From Golubevia sp. BC0850 (taxonomy: Eukaryota > Basidiomycota > Exobasidiomycetes > Golubeviales > Golubeviaceae), in assembly GCA_012976225.1 (NCBI GenBank), contig JAAVVG010000014.1, positions 124,001 to 188,000 on the forward strand: a stretch of DNA of 64,000 nt. The letters are read 5' to 3'. Both the position numbers and the translations under genes were made by a program. Below are positions 12,247-24,263 of this stretch, piece after piece. Below the pieces are notes generated by a model. It was not told the DNA's origin. It ran no database searches and was given only the letters and a program-made list of their open reading frames with translations. Position 1 is the stretch's first letter. The number at the start of each line of letters is the position of its first letter.

Positions 12247-15200
12247 ATGCTAGCCAGAGTCTTCGAAAGTCTGACTTCTCAAGATTCAAGAGCAGATTCG
12301 AACCAACATGACAGAGAGGGAGGAGCTGGTGATGCTCCCGATGGTCTAGCTAGCCACCAGGAGAGCACTGCAGTGGCATCAACTTCTGGCTCTAGTAAAG
12401 ATGATTCAGTGAGGATGGAACTGGATCCGCCTATGACCACAACCTCCTCTTCATCAATAATTTCAACCCATGAACAGAATTCTATGAACCATTCCATCTC
12501 GTCCGCTACCAATGCTGCTGCTCTCCAATCCTCCACCGCCAATCCTTCCATCAACGCCAGCGCGAGAGCGCAGCCGCAGAGAAGAATCTTACCAGCTAGA
12601 TTAGCACTCAGACATGGACTTCTGACTGGATCAACTTTGGAGGAGGAGCTGATGGGAGAAGTTCGAGAGAAGCGTGAGTGTCCTCATCAGGTGGTGGGCA
12701 GACTTCTGCGAGGTCCCATAGACAGATAGCGAAGCAGGAGTGTATCTACACGGTTCCAAGCATGTAAATGATGCTTCAAGAGCTTTGGGTAAGGTCCAGA
12801 AGAGCTTCGAGAAAAGGAAAGGAGAGGTTGTTCTACCACCTGTCTGTCACAGCTCTTCTGCAGCTCTTCTTCTTTGAAAGCTCCGCCTTATCTACCTTCA
12901 AAGAGCTTGTTACTGGTAGTAGTGCTCTATATGAATCTTTCTGTCATTTGTGTGTCGTCTTCAGCTCTGGTCGTGAGCTGACTTTTTCTTCCTCTCTATT
13001 CCTCCCTCCTCGATTCTCCAGCTTCCGCCTATCTTGTACCGCCTACTACCGCCTTCCTTCTCACGACATCGCCATCTGTCATCTCATCTGCTCGACCATT
13101 CAAGTTGGAGCATCCCTCCTTACGCGTGGTCGATTCTCCAACTACTCAAACGCCCGCAGAAGGCTCATCTCTTTTTTCGAATCCGGAGGTGGCGCAAGCA
13201 TGTCGTGAGAAGAAGATGATAGAGACTCCCGACTTCAAGCTTCGAGATGCTACGGAATTCCAGAGCAAGACTAGAGGTAGCAGAGTGACAGTCAGTATCT
13301 TGTGCCAAAGTGGCAAATGCACGGGCTCCATGGAGGCAAATCATCTCACCAAAGTCTTTTCATCTCTCTTTCACCAATCAGGAGGACACGTCGGACGCAG
13401 CCTATGAGAAACGTCATCGGAAACCAGAGAATCTCGAGAAGCGAGAGAGACGTCAGGAGAAGGAGAAGCTGGTCAGAGACAGAGCAAAGCTGAAGGAACG
13501 CATCGAGCATCTAAAAGTCATAGACGCTCGCATGCTGACGCCTATCATCACGGCTAGGGAACACAACCGATTTGGAGCCGCCGCCGCGGCTGCAGCTGCA
13601 GCTTCCGACACAGAAGGACTCTCAACTGCCTCTCTAAGTCATCAAGGTGGAGCATCTCCTCGGGGAATTCTGGACGCTTCCACCTCCGCTTCCTCTTCCA
13701 AGCCTCATCAATCTCACAGCTCTTCCATCACTTTGGTGAGACTCGAAGCTCTCCGGAAGGAGCTCTTAGCAGAAGCCTTCGAGAACCTCCGTCGATACGA
13801 TACCCTGCTCTCGGGAAAGCCGATGGGAGCAGCGCAGAGGAAGAAATCGCACCTCACCTTCGTGGATAGCGGAGCTGAAGATAGTGACGCTGCTCCCTCT
13901 CCAGTGCCTCAATCTCAATCTCACTCTCGTCCTCAACAGCAATCACAACCTCAAGTTCACGCCGCCACTTCTTCCCTCGATGCAGTCTCGAAACCTGCAA
14001 GACCTCAAGGTCTCAGCATGACTGCAGGAGCAATCGCTTTGAGAGCTTCAAGAGCTGCGAAGAAAGCCGCACGTCTCGCAGAGGAGGAGGGTGTTGGACT
14101 GGATAGAAGTGGCTCAGCCTCAAGTCGCTCGCGTCACTTCGCCACCGTCAGCCGCGAGGTAGAGGAAGAAGAGGAAGAAGAAAGCTCAGAAGATGATGGG
14201 AGGGCATTCAGAGTCATCGTTCCGGAGAGGATACATCCAAACATTCACGCCAGAACGTCAGGAGGCAGGTTCGCCAAAGGATCATCCAGCTCTGGCTCCT
14301 CGAAGACGTCGACCTCTGGAGAAAGAGAAAGGCCGCCAAAGCCTAGTTTCTCATCGTCGTCGTCTTCTACTGCCAATGGAGGACAGGAGAAGTCTCGCCC
14401 AGAGAATGCACATGCCAACCCCAACACAGGAGGAAATCTTCCGCCTCGCTCCAGCTCAATCTCCATCAACTCTTCTACCTCCAATACTGGCTCACCTAGA
14501 ATCAGGATCAAACCAAGAAGAGATCCGAAAGAGCCCAAAGTACCGAAGGAAAGAGTTCCAATGGCTCCAGGTGAAAAGGTCCGTTTGGAGAATGACTACA
14601 TCAACATTCACGCTCGAAGTTCGAGCGGAAGGTTCGCGCCAAAAGCAGCGGTTGCACATCTATCAAGTAGCCCGCCTTCATCGAATCGACCCTCTACCTC
14701 TAATGGAACTAGTCGACGCCGCCCTTCCAACAGGTCAAGCGGTCCTCCGGAATCCAACTATCCTACGCTTCTTCCGACTCACTCTTCCAAGATAGCGCCA
14801 AGTTTGGCTGAGATCGATGCCACTGAACGAAGGCCAAAGAGAGTCAAACTGATTCTCGGAGCTAGAACAGAGCAAGATGGGCCGGCTCCTGCTTCTCTTC
14901 CCTTTCCTATATCTTCTTCGAGTCGAGACATGGAGTCAGACGACGAAATCGATCTGGACGATATCGAGGACCCTGGATCTTTTCCCACAGCCACTATCCC
15001 GGTCGAGCAAGCTAGAGAGCTGCTGCATTCAGCTAAGGTGGAAGCTGAGCTTGGATCACAGGAAGCTGAAGGCCAGATGGAGGCGCTGGAAAGAGCTTTA
15101 GGTCCAGAGACTGGGAGTGCTGTCAATGTAGAGGTACCAGATACTCTGCTATCTCTTCAGGTACCTCCATCATCTGGGATCTCCGCTTTAGCATCCTCTT

Positions 15201-15472
15201 CGCCTATTCCCCAAACATCAAATCCGACACCGTCTCTAATTCCAGAGCTCCAGCTCTCCTCGAACGTCAACGCACCTTCTTCTTCCACATCTCAATCCTT
15301 GACATCCCTACCACCTTCAGCGGCCTCTAGAAGGGTGTCTAATCGAGTGAAGGCAATCAGCGCCTTTGGAGAACGAGTTCCTGATTGGACCACAAGACTC
15401 AGAGATTTCGACGATGCGATAGATTTCGACGAACCCGAGTGGAGTGGCTTCAAGAATTCTTCGGCGGTGTGA
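12247..15472 (+). CDS. PEHE-domain (MSL1/KANSL1/Sas4-like) chromatin protein
   Basis: PEHE domains link scaffold subunits to MYST histone acetyltransferases. Predicted exons are 12247-12673, a 63-base exon 12726-12788, 13022-13290 and 13382-15472, giving 949 residues. Key evidence is EDTSDAAYEKRHRKPENLEK followed by a basic coiled stretch, matching the PEHE pattern of acidic SD..(F/Y)..RH...E..EKR. The small exon 2 reads GVYLHGSKHVNDASRAL and keeps phase, but it is the least certain exon. The third donor may be GTGACA at 13285 instead of GTCAGT at 13291. The rest is Ser/Ala/Pro-rich. Two similar segments, NIHARTSGGRFAKG and NIHARSSSGRFAPK, lie about 120 residues apart. The family call is moderate; Sas4-type naming is an alternative. 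Confidence 0.62.
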
Positions 15473-15715
15473 TACTTTTGTTGTATAGATTGAGATCTCT
15501 CCTGTAATAGTATCTGGAATTATGTTGTAACAAGAAACGTCGTGACTTCTGCATCGCGTCAGTGTCGTATGTTCCATTCCTCTTTGAGAAAGCTTCCAAA
15601 ATGTACATGAATGAGGATAGACTTTTCCTTGCCTTTTTGAATTGAACGTTACCAGTGAATCGATGGGAATGAAAATTAAATGAACAGCTGAATAAGATGA
15701 TAGGGATAGATGGAG

Positions 15716-16701
15716 TCAAATTGCAGGTCCGGATGATTTTGTCTTCAACCAAGCTTCGTGTCTTTTCCACCCAATACTAAGTAGATCCCCTTCTCTGATA
15801 GAACCCGGAGAGAATTTGGCTAATTGGTATCTTATCTCTTCTCCATCCTGTCGTTCCTGTTCCCCTGCTCCTTCTCCTTGCCTTCCTTCATTCTCCAGTC
15901 TCATTTCCGGTGAAGTCCTTTGGTTCCTCCTAAGACTTTCTCCCTTCATACAAAGTAGTGAAGAAACGTCAACCCTCTCTTCTTGATCTTCTTCAGTTGG
16001 CAGCAGACTCCATGGGGCAGATCTGGGACTTGGGACGATGACGACGAAGGGGTCAACCACCCCAGAAAATCCGAGAGCTAACCGTCTTCTCAATCGAGTC
16101 CTCAACTCCCTTGCTTCTTGCCTGGCCTGCCAGATCTGGAAGTTCTCTATCTCTTCTGCTAATGGTGGAGTTGTCATATTTGGAGTGGAGGAAACGTAGG
16201 TTGAAAGGACCGGAAACTGGTGGGGTGAGAAGTCGTTGAGCTCTGAAGCGGAAAGTGCCTTGCTAGAAAGTGAAGCAGTCCAAGCCGAGAAGGCGTAGAA
16301 GATTTCTGAACCGAGAAGATCAATCTTATCTGGTTCAGCAGCTATGAACGCACTTATGGAATCCAATAGGTCGTTGGAAAGGGCCTGGAGTTGTGGAGAG
16401 CGCCCCACTCTAGACGAGAGGGAATCGAAACCTGGGAGGACCAGCCAAATGATTTTCCAGAAATGAGAGACTCAGCTTTAGATTCTCAAGATGAATTCGT
16501 ATCGTATTCAAAGAAACCAGGAGGTCGAAGAATTGAGACTAACTAACCTGAGCTTGTGCTGCCCTCTCGAGGTTGACGCTCACTATCTCGTCTCCCCTTT
16601 CTAGAGATGAGCTGGGTTGATGATCTAGCAAGCATCTCGATATTTTGGCTATCTTGCAGCTTTAGTTTCGTTTTGTTGCAGAGTTTGAAGAGAAATGCCA
16701 T
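15716..16701 (-). CDS. Protein of unknown function
   Basis: I do not recognise this gene. Predicted exons 16701-16548 and 16431-15716 give 289 residues, starting MAFLFKLCNKTKLKLQ. The splice is supported by a CCCAG acceptor and matching phase. Residues about 52-130 look helical (LQALSNDLLDSISAFIAAEP and a following Ala/Ser-rich helix). The middle has a basic helix (ARELRTRLRRRLALGF) followed by a hydrophobic segment. The C-terminal ~80 residues are charged. The basic, amphipathic first ~50 residues could be a mitochondrial presequence, but that is a guess. It is convergent with the PEHE gene, with 243 bases between the stops. Confidence 0.5.
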
Positions 16702-16769
16702 TTGGGTCCCATTGGAAATTGGATATGAGTGGCTAGAGAGATGAGGGGGGAAAAGAAAAAGAAGAAAAT

Positions 16770-16796
16770 GGCCTGCTTTATACAATATAACCGATG
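16770..16796 (-). promoter_or_regulatory. Possible TATA element of the unknown gene
   Basis: Minus-strand TTATATTGTATAAAG, about 80 bases upstream of the ATG at 16701. It fits a TATA-like element by position and composition only. Confidence 0.25.
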
Positions 16797-16997
16797 CCAA
16801 TTTCTATAGGCAGATGTAAAGTGAAACTAGCTTCCCTGGTTTATCTCGAAAATGGGGTGCAGGGGCATACGAGAATTCAAGGAAACACTAGACGAGAGGC
16901 CCGGTCTCGATCTAGGACCTGTGCATGGGTCTAGGCTAGACCTAGAACAAATAGAGATTGATGAGGTGGTGGTGGTGTACGCGAAAATTGTCTGTAT

Positions 16998-19222
16998 CTA
17001 TTTGGATCTAAAAGGAGTCAAATCTTCCCCATGATCCACATGCTTCTTCAATTCTTTGGCCCAACCCTCACTCTTTCCATACATTCCAACCAGCCTAGCG
17101 AGTTCAGCCCTCTGATCCTGTAGATGAGGAGGAATCTCTTCATAAATATTCTCGAACATTGAGCTCAAACTTGGTTTCAATTTCTTCTCAGCTTGACCCA
17201 TCGCCTTGATGACTGCCGATCTGAATTCTTTCTTGGTCTCTTCTTCCTTCTCCGCTGACCACCAACCTCTTTCTGTTAAGAAACTCTGCATTCTCAAGAG
17301 AGGATTATCGATCTTTTTCCAATCTTCTACAGCCTATTGGGAAAGAAGCGGGAGGGGCCAAGGTTTATTAGCTCAAGATGACGACGGGTCTAGACTCGGT
17401 AGAGAAATGCGCACTCACCTGTCGGGCTCTGTAAGCACTACTATCGTCTGAGGTCGAGTGATGACCAACTCTGTACGTCATACATTCGATCAAAACAGGT
17501 CTTTGCTCAGCCAGAGCTCGAGCCTTCGCAGCTTTGACGGCAGACCTAACAGCCAACACGTCGTTTCCGTCCACTCGAATTCTAGAGGAGAGATAAGGCC
17601 GAAAGATTTCAGTCTCTGATTTGTGGTACCCAACGGAGCAGTCGACGTAACGTATCCGCTACTCACGTAATCATTCCGTATCCAGGACCTCTCGAAGCAA
17701 TTCCATCTCCAACGAATTGTTCAGAGCTAGGAGTAGAGATCGCGAACCCATTGTTTCTGACGATGAACCTGAAGGAGAAAGTCATGAAGGCAAAGAGCCA
17801 AGCAGAAATGAAGATGGTTGAGTTTAGAGTGGAAAGAGCGTCGAAAATAAAAGGTGATGGGGTTACGGTACTCACAAAACTGGAGCCTTGGTAGTAGCAG
17901 CGATGTTCATTCCAGCATGGAAGTCACCTTCACTAGCAGCTCCCTCTCCAAAGTAACAAGCCACCACATCCTTTTCTCTTCCAGGAGTTCTCTTGAGAGC
18001 GAAAGCTGCTCCAGCTGCTTGAGGGATTTGAGTCGCAAGAGGTGAAGAGACAGTGTGGAAATGATGTTCTGTTGATCCGAAATGCATTGGCATTTGTCTG
18101 GCTTTACCTAAATCGTCGTGAGCTCCGAACACCTAGATATTAAAATGGGGTCGAGGAAGAAGAGCTGTTCAGTTGAGTCCGACAGGTTGAAAACGGAGAG
18201 AGAAGCGTGAGATACTGACTTGGTTCATCATCCTGTCTAGACCAAAGCCTCTCCATCTGTATGCGAACAGAGGGAGGAATCAATAAAGTTAGTCGGAGCT
18301 GGAGAATGAGAGAACCAGAGGGACGCAAGAGCGGTAGAGAGATTACTCACAGCAACACTCCAAGCTCTCGATATTGAGTGAATGCCTCATCAGTGTTGTT
18401 CAAAGCAGCCGCACTTCCAATGACAGCTCCTTCTTCTCCATGTGAAGTCATGTAGAAAGAGATTCTACCTTGACGCTGTTGAGGGGAAGACACGGGAAGG
18501 CGTCAGAGTTAAGAATGTCAAAGAGGACCACGCTGTTCCCACAGAAAGGACAACTCACCTGAGCATTGTAAAGGATAGCATCAATAGCTGGTAGCTGCAG
18601 CATATTCATGTAAATCTTCACGGCTTCCTCTTTGGTGATCTTGGAGCAGAGTGTTGCGGAGAAAGATGAGGAGGTCAGCTGGGTGATTGAGCTCTCGAGT
18701 CAGAGCATCTCTTTCTCAGCTTTGTTAAGCCTCTGTATAGATCAAAGAGCTCCCAAGTCAATCTTTGAGAGCCTCTCATCGTCCATAGGGCTCGCTGTGC
18801 TCCTCCCAGTTGCCAGCAGAAAAGGACATGGACCTTCTCCTACCCTCTGACCTCCCATGACCTCTTCCACCTTGATCTCTGACTGCTTCGCTCTTCAAAC
18901 TCACATCCAAGCTCTCATCTGTGACACCTTCCAACAATTTTCCAGTTGCATCCATCAACCTGTAAGTAGGGATTCCAGCTCCAGGTCTCTTATCAGCAGC
19001 ACTTGAAGCTTGAGTGGTGGCAGCATTAGCTCTAACCGAATCAAAGAAGGATTCATCTAGAGAAGTCAAGAATGGAGAAGTTGGATGTCCAGGTAAATGT
19101 CCTTGAGATTTAGTTGAAGTAGAACTTTTTCGATTTGGCGATAAGACCTGATAAGTTATTGGAGAATGACTTGAACTTTTTCCCAATGGGCTCTTCAAAC
19201 ATTTCAATGAGTTTCTCAACAT
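16998..19222 (-). CDS. Branched-chain 2-oxoacid dehydrogenase E1 subunit alpha, mitochondrial
   Basis: ThDP-dependent decarboxylase half of the E1 component of the branched-chain keto acid dehydrogenase complex, used in Val/Leu/Ile breakdown in mitochondria. Eight predicted exons are 19222-18884, 18639-18559, 18475-18351, 18256-18220, 18132-17876, 17768-17667, 17581-17419 and 17333-16998; all phases close, giving 479 residues. The N-terminus is Arg/Lys/Ser-rich as a presequence. Visible motifs are [16 protein letters not shown], the ThDP/Mg segment [15 protein letters not shown]...RNNGFAIS, and the phosphorylation loop [16 protein letters not shown], which is nearly identical to the mammalian site. 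Its retention suggests control by a BCKDH kinase. The donor of exon 1 (GTCAGA) is the least certain. Confidence 0.94.
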
Positions 19223-19599
19223 CTCTAGTCTCTTGAGAATGAAATTTTAGATGCAAGAAAAAGATGGATTGGTAAGAAAGAGGAAAAAATCAAAAGAATG
19301 GGAGAGTGAAATGACTTTTTGGGTCACTGGGTCAGATTCGCCGTTCTGGTTTCCAACTTCCAGTCCTCGAGACTTCCTCTTCCACGTGGCACTCTATTCT
19401 ACTTCGAAACGATCGAAAGAAGAAAAGACCAAGTCTAGACAATGTTAGAGAAAAGGTTATTGTACAGAAAGAGAGAGAGACACACACTGAGAGAGAGAGG
19501 AGGGTATGAAGCAAAAGAGTAGGGAGTAGAACAACAGACAAATGAAAGCAATTACGTCGAGTAACGAATAATGAACCTAGATTTATTTGCATCAAGAGC
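19223..19599. other. Intergenic region with short AG/AC microsatellite
   Basis: This 377-base gap holds the promoter of the E1-alpha gene and the 3' flank of the kinase gene. A GA tract interrupted by ACACAC lies at 19464-19502. No gene was seen. Confidence 0.5.
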
Positions 19600-21398
19600 T
19601 CAAATAGCCACTTCTTGAGTTTTCTTAGCCAATTGAGCATCTTCATCATTCCCTTCTTCTCCAGTTTCATATCCGCCATCTTCATCTTCAGAGCTACCAT
19701 CGCTTAGGAGTTCCTTTCTAGTAGGCATTCCTGATTTATCCGGTTTATCAGATGAGCTGTCTGCAGAAGAGGCTGGACTTGAGGAATTGGCAGCTCTTTC
19801 ATCAGCAGCGATAGCTGCGAACGTCTTGAATTTCGTTGAAGCTCTGACCGCATTGATAGCTGTCTTCCATCTTTGTCTGTAGTTTTCTCGAAGACCAACT
19901 GAGAGATCGTGAGTTACTGAAGCTTCGTCTCTGTGTTCGGTGAGCCACTGAAACATGGAAAGGGAGGGTAGGGGAGGGGAACAAGGAGAAGAGACGTCAG
20001 TGAGAGCTTCACTGGAGGAGGGACAGGTTGAAGAATCTTCCGAACATTGAGGCTCTTAAAAAGCCGAATTACTCACTTTGTGATTCGTCGCTGCATCAGC
20101 ATCGATTCTTTCCTTTGGATCAACTTTAAGACAAGCCTTGACGAACTCCTTTGCGTCGGGTGAGATGTTCTTCCAATATCGGTCGTCTTGAAAATAGAAG
20201 AGGGAAAAGTGAGAAAACAAAGACAGAATCATAGATGAGATGAAAGGAAAGAAGACCAGAAAAGGGAAAATGATGACTCTCAAGAAGCTTCTCCAAAGAA
20301 TCCAAAACCCAAACGTCTACTCACGAAATTCAATCTTCCCCCTCTGAGTTTCCTGAGCCAACTTTGCCGGATCATCCGATCTAAAAGGAGTATAACCACA
20401 AAGCATAGTATAAGTAATCACTCCCAAACTCCACATATCTACCGGTTTCCCATGACCTTTCTTGCTCAAAATTTCTGGAGCAGTGTATCCCATAGATCCA
20501 CAAACAGCAGTTAAAACTTCATCGTCACTTTCTAAATGTTTCGCTATACCGAAATCTACCAGTACCACATTTGCATCTGTAGCAGGAGTTCTATAGAGAA
20601 TGTTTTCAGGTTTGATATCCCGGTGAACGATGTTATGATGATGAAGATATTGGATACTTGAAAGAACTGCTCTGATTGTTGCACAGGCATCTAGTTCTGT
20701 AAATTTCCCTTTCGATAGGATTCTTTCAAATAATTCTCCTCCGGTTGCTTGTTCGAAGACTAGGTAATATTTATCTTTGGATTCGAACCAATCTAGGAAT
20801 TTTACTACGTGAGGTTGATCAAGTCCCTGCGGTGGTGAAGAGAGAGTAAGAACAAGGAATCACAATGTTCAGAAGGCTCCATTTCGGAAAGAGAGAAGCC
20901 TCAAGTGACAAAATAGGAATCCAAGAGACTCCAGCCTGAACTTCGAAGTGAATGTGGCCACCTTGTGACAGCTTCATCCAAACTGTTCAACCCAATGTCC
21001 TGTACAAAGTAGTTATATAGGCGAGATAAATGCCATCACATCAACTCAGCAAACTAAGACGAGCTGCAAGCAGTAAAAGACGCAGCATCTCCATCCACTA
21101 GCCTATCGCATCCAACCCTCAATCCGATTCTCCTCTGTTTGGGCTCTTCACACTCCGATGAACCAAGCTAATAACATCCTCTACTCACTTTCAGAACGTT
21201 CATCTCACCCTCCACGATATCATCCCTTCCCTTCAAGATCTTTTTGCTGATAACTTTAACAGCTACACCAATGGGTGGATCTGCTTTGAGCCAAGTAGCA
21301 CTTCTAACGATTCCGAAAGTACCTTCACCTAAAGTTTTGTGGAATTCATATTCTTTCTTCTTGACGTACGAATCTGGTTGCTTTCCGAGAAGTCCCAT
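19600..21398 (-). CDS. Calcium/calmodulin-dependent protein kinase, CaMKI-like
   Basis: Ser/Thr kinase of the CAMK group. Predicted exons 21398-21189, 20826-20325, 20186-20077 and 19947-19600 give 389 residues. Landmarks are the Gly loop GEGTFG (about 25-30), the VAVKVISKK lysine, the catalytic loop [11 protein letters not shown], and the APE-type segment [20 protein letters not shown]. After the kinase core a short basic amphipathic segment ([20 protein letters not shown]) sits where CaMKs have the autoinhibitory and calmodulin-binding helix. The tail is acidic and Ser-rich. The first intron (362 bp) is the longest in the gene, but the protein reads continuously across it. CaMKI-like is inferred; other CAMK subfamilies are possible. 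Confidence 0.92.
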
Positions 21399-22120
21399 AA
21401 CGATAGTTGTAGTAGAGTGGAGTTAATGAGGAAGAGTGCGAGTTCAGGTGGAGGAAAGAGGAGAGATCGAGATGAGCTTGATGGATTTCAACTTGAAGGA
21501 TTTGATAAGAATTGATTGAAAAGAAGTTGACAGAAATAGGATTGGAGAGGAGAGGATTGGTTCTAACAAAAGCAAGTTGTGGTTCCCACCTTCCGGGCGA
21601 TGTTGCCTTCGGCTGCTGCTTGCCTGTGGCGTTCGACGAAAGATATAGCACAAGTCCCCTTCCTCATCCTCCGAATAACAGCGACCTTATCGGAGGATGA
21701 AGAATAATGGATGAATATAACAAAAGAACGTAGAGTAAGCTGAACTTGCCAACTTGGAGTTAGAAGCGCCTCATTACTGTCGGGAACATTCATCTCTCGT
21801 GCTTTCGAGATCTCGTCTCAGCTAGCTTAAGCTTTCAATCTATGACCGATTCGACACTCAGATCAGAGTGAGAGTCTTATTCAGAATTTCATTCTCGAAT
21901 TGAAAGCTACAAATCGGTCTTATCGCATCCCTGATAACCACATCTTTTGAACCCAGCCCTCTACTTCTTTACCACCCTATCAAGCTTCCGGAGAACCCAT
22001 TTCTGAAATCAATCCCATTTCGACGTCTCCATCTCCACCTTCTTTTACCAACTCGAATGTGTCACTGAAATTGAAAGTCGAGTCGTCGGACGTGTTCTCT
22101 TCCAACCACTCAAACGACTC
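21399..22120. other. Intergenic region upstream of the CaMK gene
   Basis: This 722-base gap contains the kinase promoter and the 3' flank of the F-box gene, which is on the same strand. Short open frames overlap here on both strands, but none has an ATG in good context plus a recognisable domain. Nothing else was seen. Confidence 0.45.
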
Positions 22121-24015
22121 TTAATCTCCACCCAATTCCACGTATACTTGAAGAGTCTTGAGAGAAGAGACGATCTCTAAGCTTGAGTGTTGATCTACAT
22201 CTGGTTCAGAAAGAGGTGAACAGCGATTGAATCCACTAGCAGCTGACATGACTGAGTAGTAAGCTTGACCCTCGAAAGCTGCTGCTCTGGCACTGACTAG
22301 ACAGACCAAGGCTGCTGCTGAGTTAGGCAGATTCTTGAGATTTTCTTCGTCAAAACGTATGTCCAATCCTAGTTTTAGAAGAGATAAGCTGGGTAAAATG
22401 ACGGCATCTGAGTGGGATCCCAACCTCTCTCTGCTGAGAGGAGTTAAACCGTAAATGAGCTGAGTCCAGAACCTTTTGTTGGAATAATGAAATAAAACTA
22501 TCCGAAATCTCCAATCTTAGTATCTCCAGCTTCTGCCAACTTCTAAAGGTCTTGAGAATTGTTGCGACTTGGTTGTCGACGCCTACCTCCTCAATCGTAC
22601 CTTCGTCCAACTTTTTACACGTGGATTCTGAAAGATTAGACCCAAACTTGAAGGATCTCAGGGTAACTGGGTCAAAAGAACTGAGAGACAGCGACTTAAG
22701 AGAAGGAGCCTGTAGATTCTCCCCGAACGTTTTCCCCGAGTAGTCCTCGTCCACCGAAGTGTAACTCAACGAAAGAGATGGAAGAATTGGCTGATCAATA
22801 ATAGGAATCTCTTCTTCTTCGTTCAGATGGAACTCAGATAGATGAAGCTTCTCTAGTGTCGAACAACTAGATAGGATTTGGATGGTGAACCCGTGATCAT
22901 CTCCATCCATCTCCATCTCGACCACCTTGACCTCCTTTAGCACCTCGATTAAAGACGGGTTGGAAACCAGCTTCCCACTTCTAGCTCTCCACTCCAAAAC
23001 TTGAAGCCTGGAGCTCCATGCACCAGTAAAGCTGTGTTGAGTGGCTGGCAGTTGAGGGACTGCTCCTTCGAGTTCGATGGAGCGAAGAACTTGAAGAGAA
23101 GGACACTTTCCAGCGATGGATAGCAGCCTAGCAGCGAATTCTCCAAAGTGTCTAACCGAGAAGAATTTCAGAGCTTGATCTGAAGCTCCGATAGCACCTT
23201 CCAATCTTGTGTAAATGAAGTTCGCAGGGAATTTTTCTTTGAACTCCAGATCGATCTCCAGGATCGAATTGTGACAACGACGATTGAAGAGTTTCAGACC
23301 TTGAGAGATGACTGGCACCAATCCTACCATTCGGAAAGTTTGAAAGAGCTCCTTTGCTTCGATAGCAGCCTTCCTCCAAGATGTGCAGACTCCAGAGGCG
23401 ATAGATAAGAGTTGGAGCGTCACACTGAGAAAGAATTCTGACAAACATCTCTGGTGAGATACGTTCGAATGGACTCTTGAGCTCTCTTGACTTGAGTTGA
23501 AGGATGGTCTCTGAGGTTTCTTCGATCTGGATCTCGTCGTACTTGGTGAGATTGCCTTGATTCTCTTTGCTCAGCCCCGAGAGTTGAAGATGATGGAGAG
23601 CAAGCCCAAGATATGCAAACGTCGAGCGGAGATGACACTTTCGGAAAGCAAAACTATCAGGTTCCATATCTCTAGTGGATTCGGGAAGGGGTATTTGTAT
23701 TGACTCACTTGATCTTCCTTTCTTCTGGATTGCAAGGCTTGAAGTGCATCCGAAAGAGAAGATTCAAACTTGCCTCTTCTTTCAGATGCGATGCTTCTCA
23801 TGAGTAAAAAGGAGGTGTCGTCCGCTGCTCTGGATTCCAAGGCCTGTGCATATGCGAAAGCATCGAAGCAGAAGAGGCAGAGAAGGTCAGCATCGGGTAA
23901 CAGCATCGAGCTTCTCGTCCTTCGTCCTGAGACCTGACTGGTGAACTCTGATGGCCAGTCGAGGCGTAGTGATAGCTGCATCTCTACTTACATGAGTGCA
24001 GATCTCTTCTGCCAT
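22121..24015 (-). CDS. TPR/F-box/LRR protein (Dia2/Pof3-like) with broken reading frame
   Basis: Likely substrate receptor of an SCF ubiquitin ligase. Predicted exons 24015-23992 and 23843-23709, then coding from 23637 down to 22121. The order is a TPR-like helical region (LESRAADDTSFLLMRS, STFAYLGLALHHLQ), an F-box, then leucine-rich repeats, as in Dia2/Pof3. The F-box is split between frames: PFERISPEMFVRILSQCDAP reads in one frame and IASGVCTSWRKAAIEA in the frame +1 from it, with no room for an intron (near 23405-23425). A second +1 change joins LEISDSFISLFQQK to SDAVILPSLSLLKLGLDI (near 22390-22470); a ~46-base intron could explain that one. It may be a decaying gene or a sequence error. 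The start is uncertain because only a short first exon has an ATG. Confidence 0.6.
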
Positions 24016-24263
24016 CTTGAAATCCAATCTGCCCAAGGCACTGGAGGCCTCGAGTGATTCCTCCTTCTCGGAGTGAAGCGCTGCGCTACGCCTACTATCT
24101 TGGCTGCTGGTTCAGAGTGAGGGTCGCTGTTCGATCTCTTGTTCATGCTGGAGAAGATTGAGTTGAATAGCGATTGGGAGGATGCTGAACTTAAGCTTGT
24201 CTCGAATGGGAAGAAGAAGTTTACTCAGGAGGTCTTTTTCTCTTGCTTCTTCTCTTGATCATC

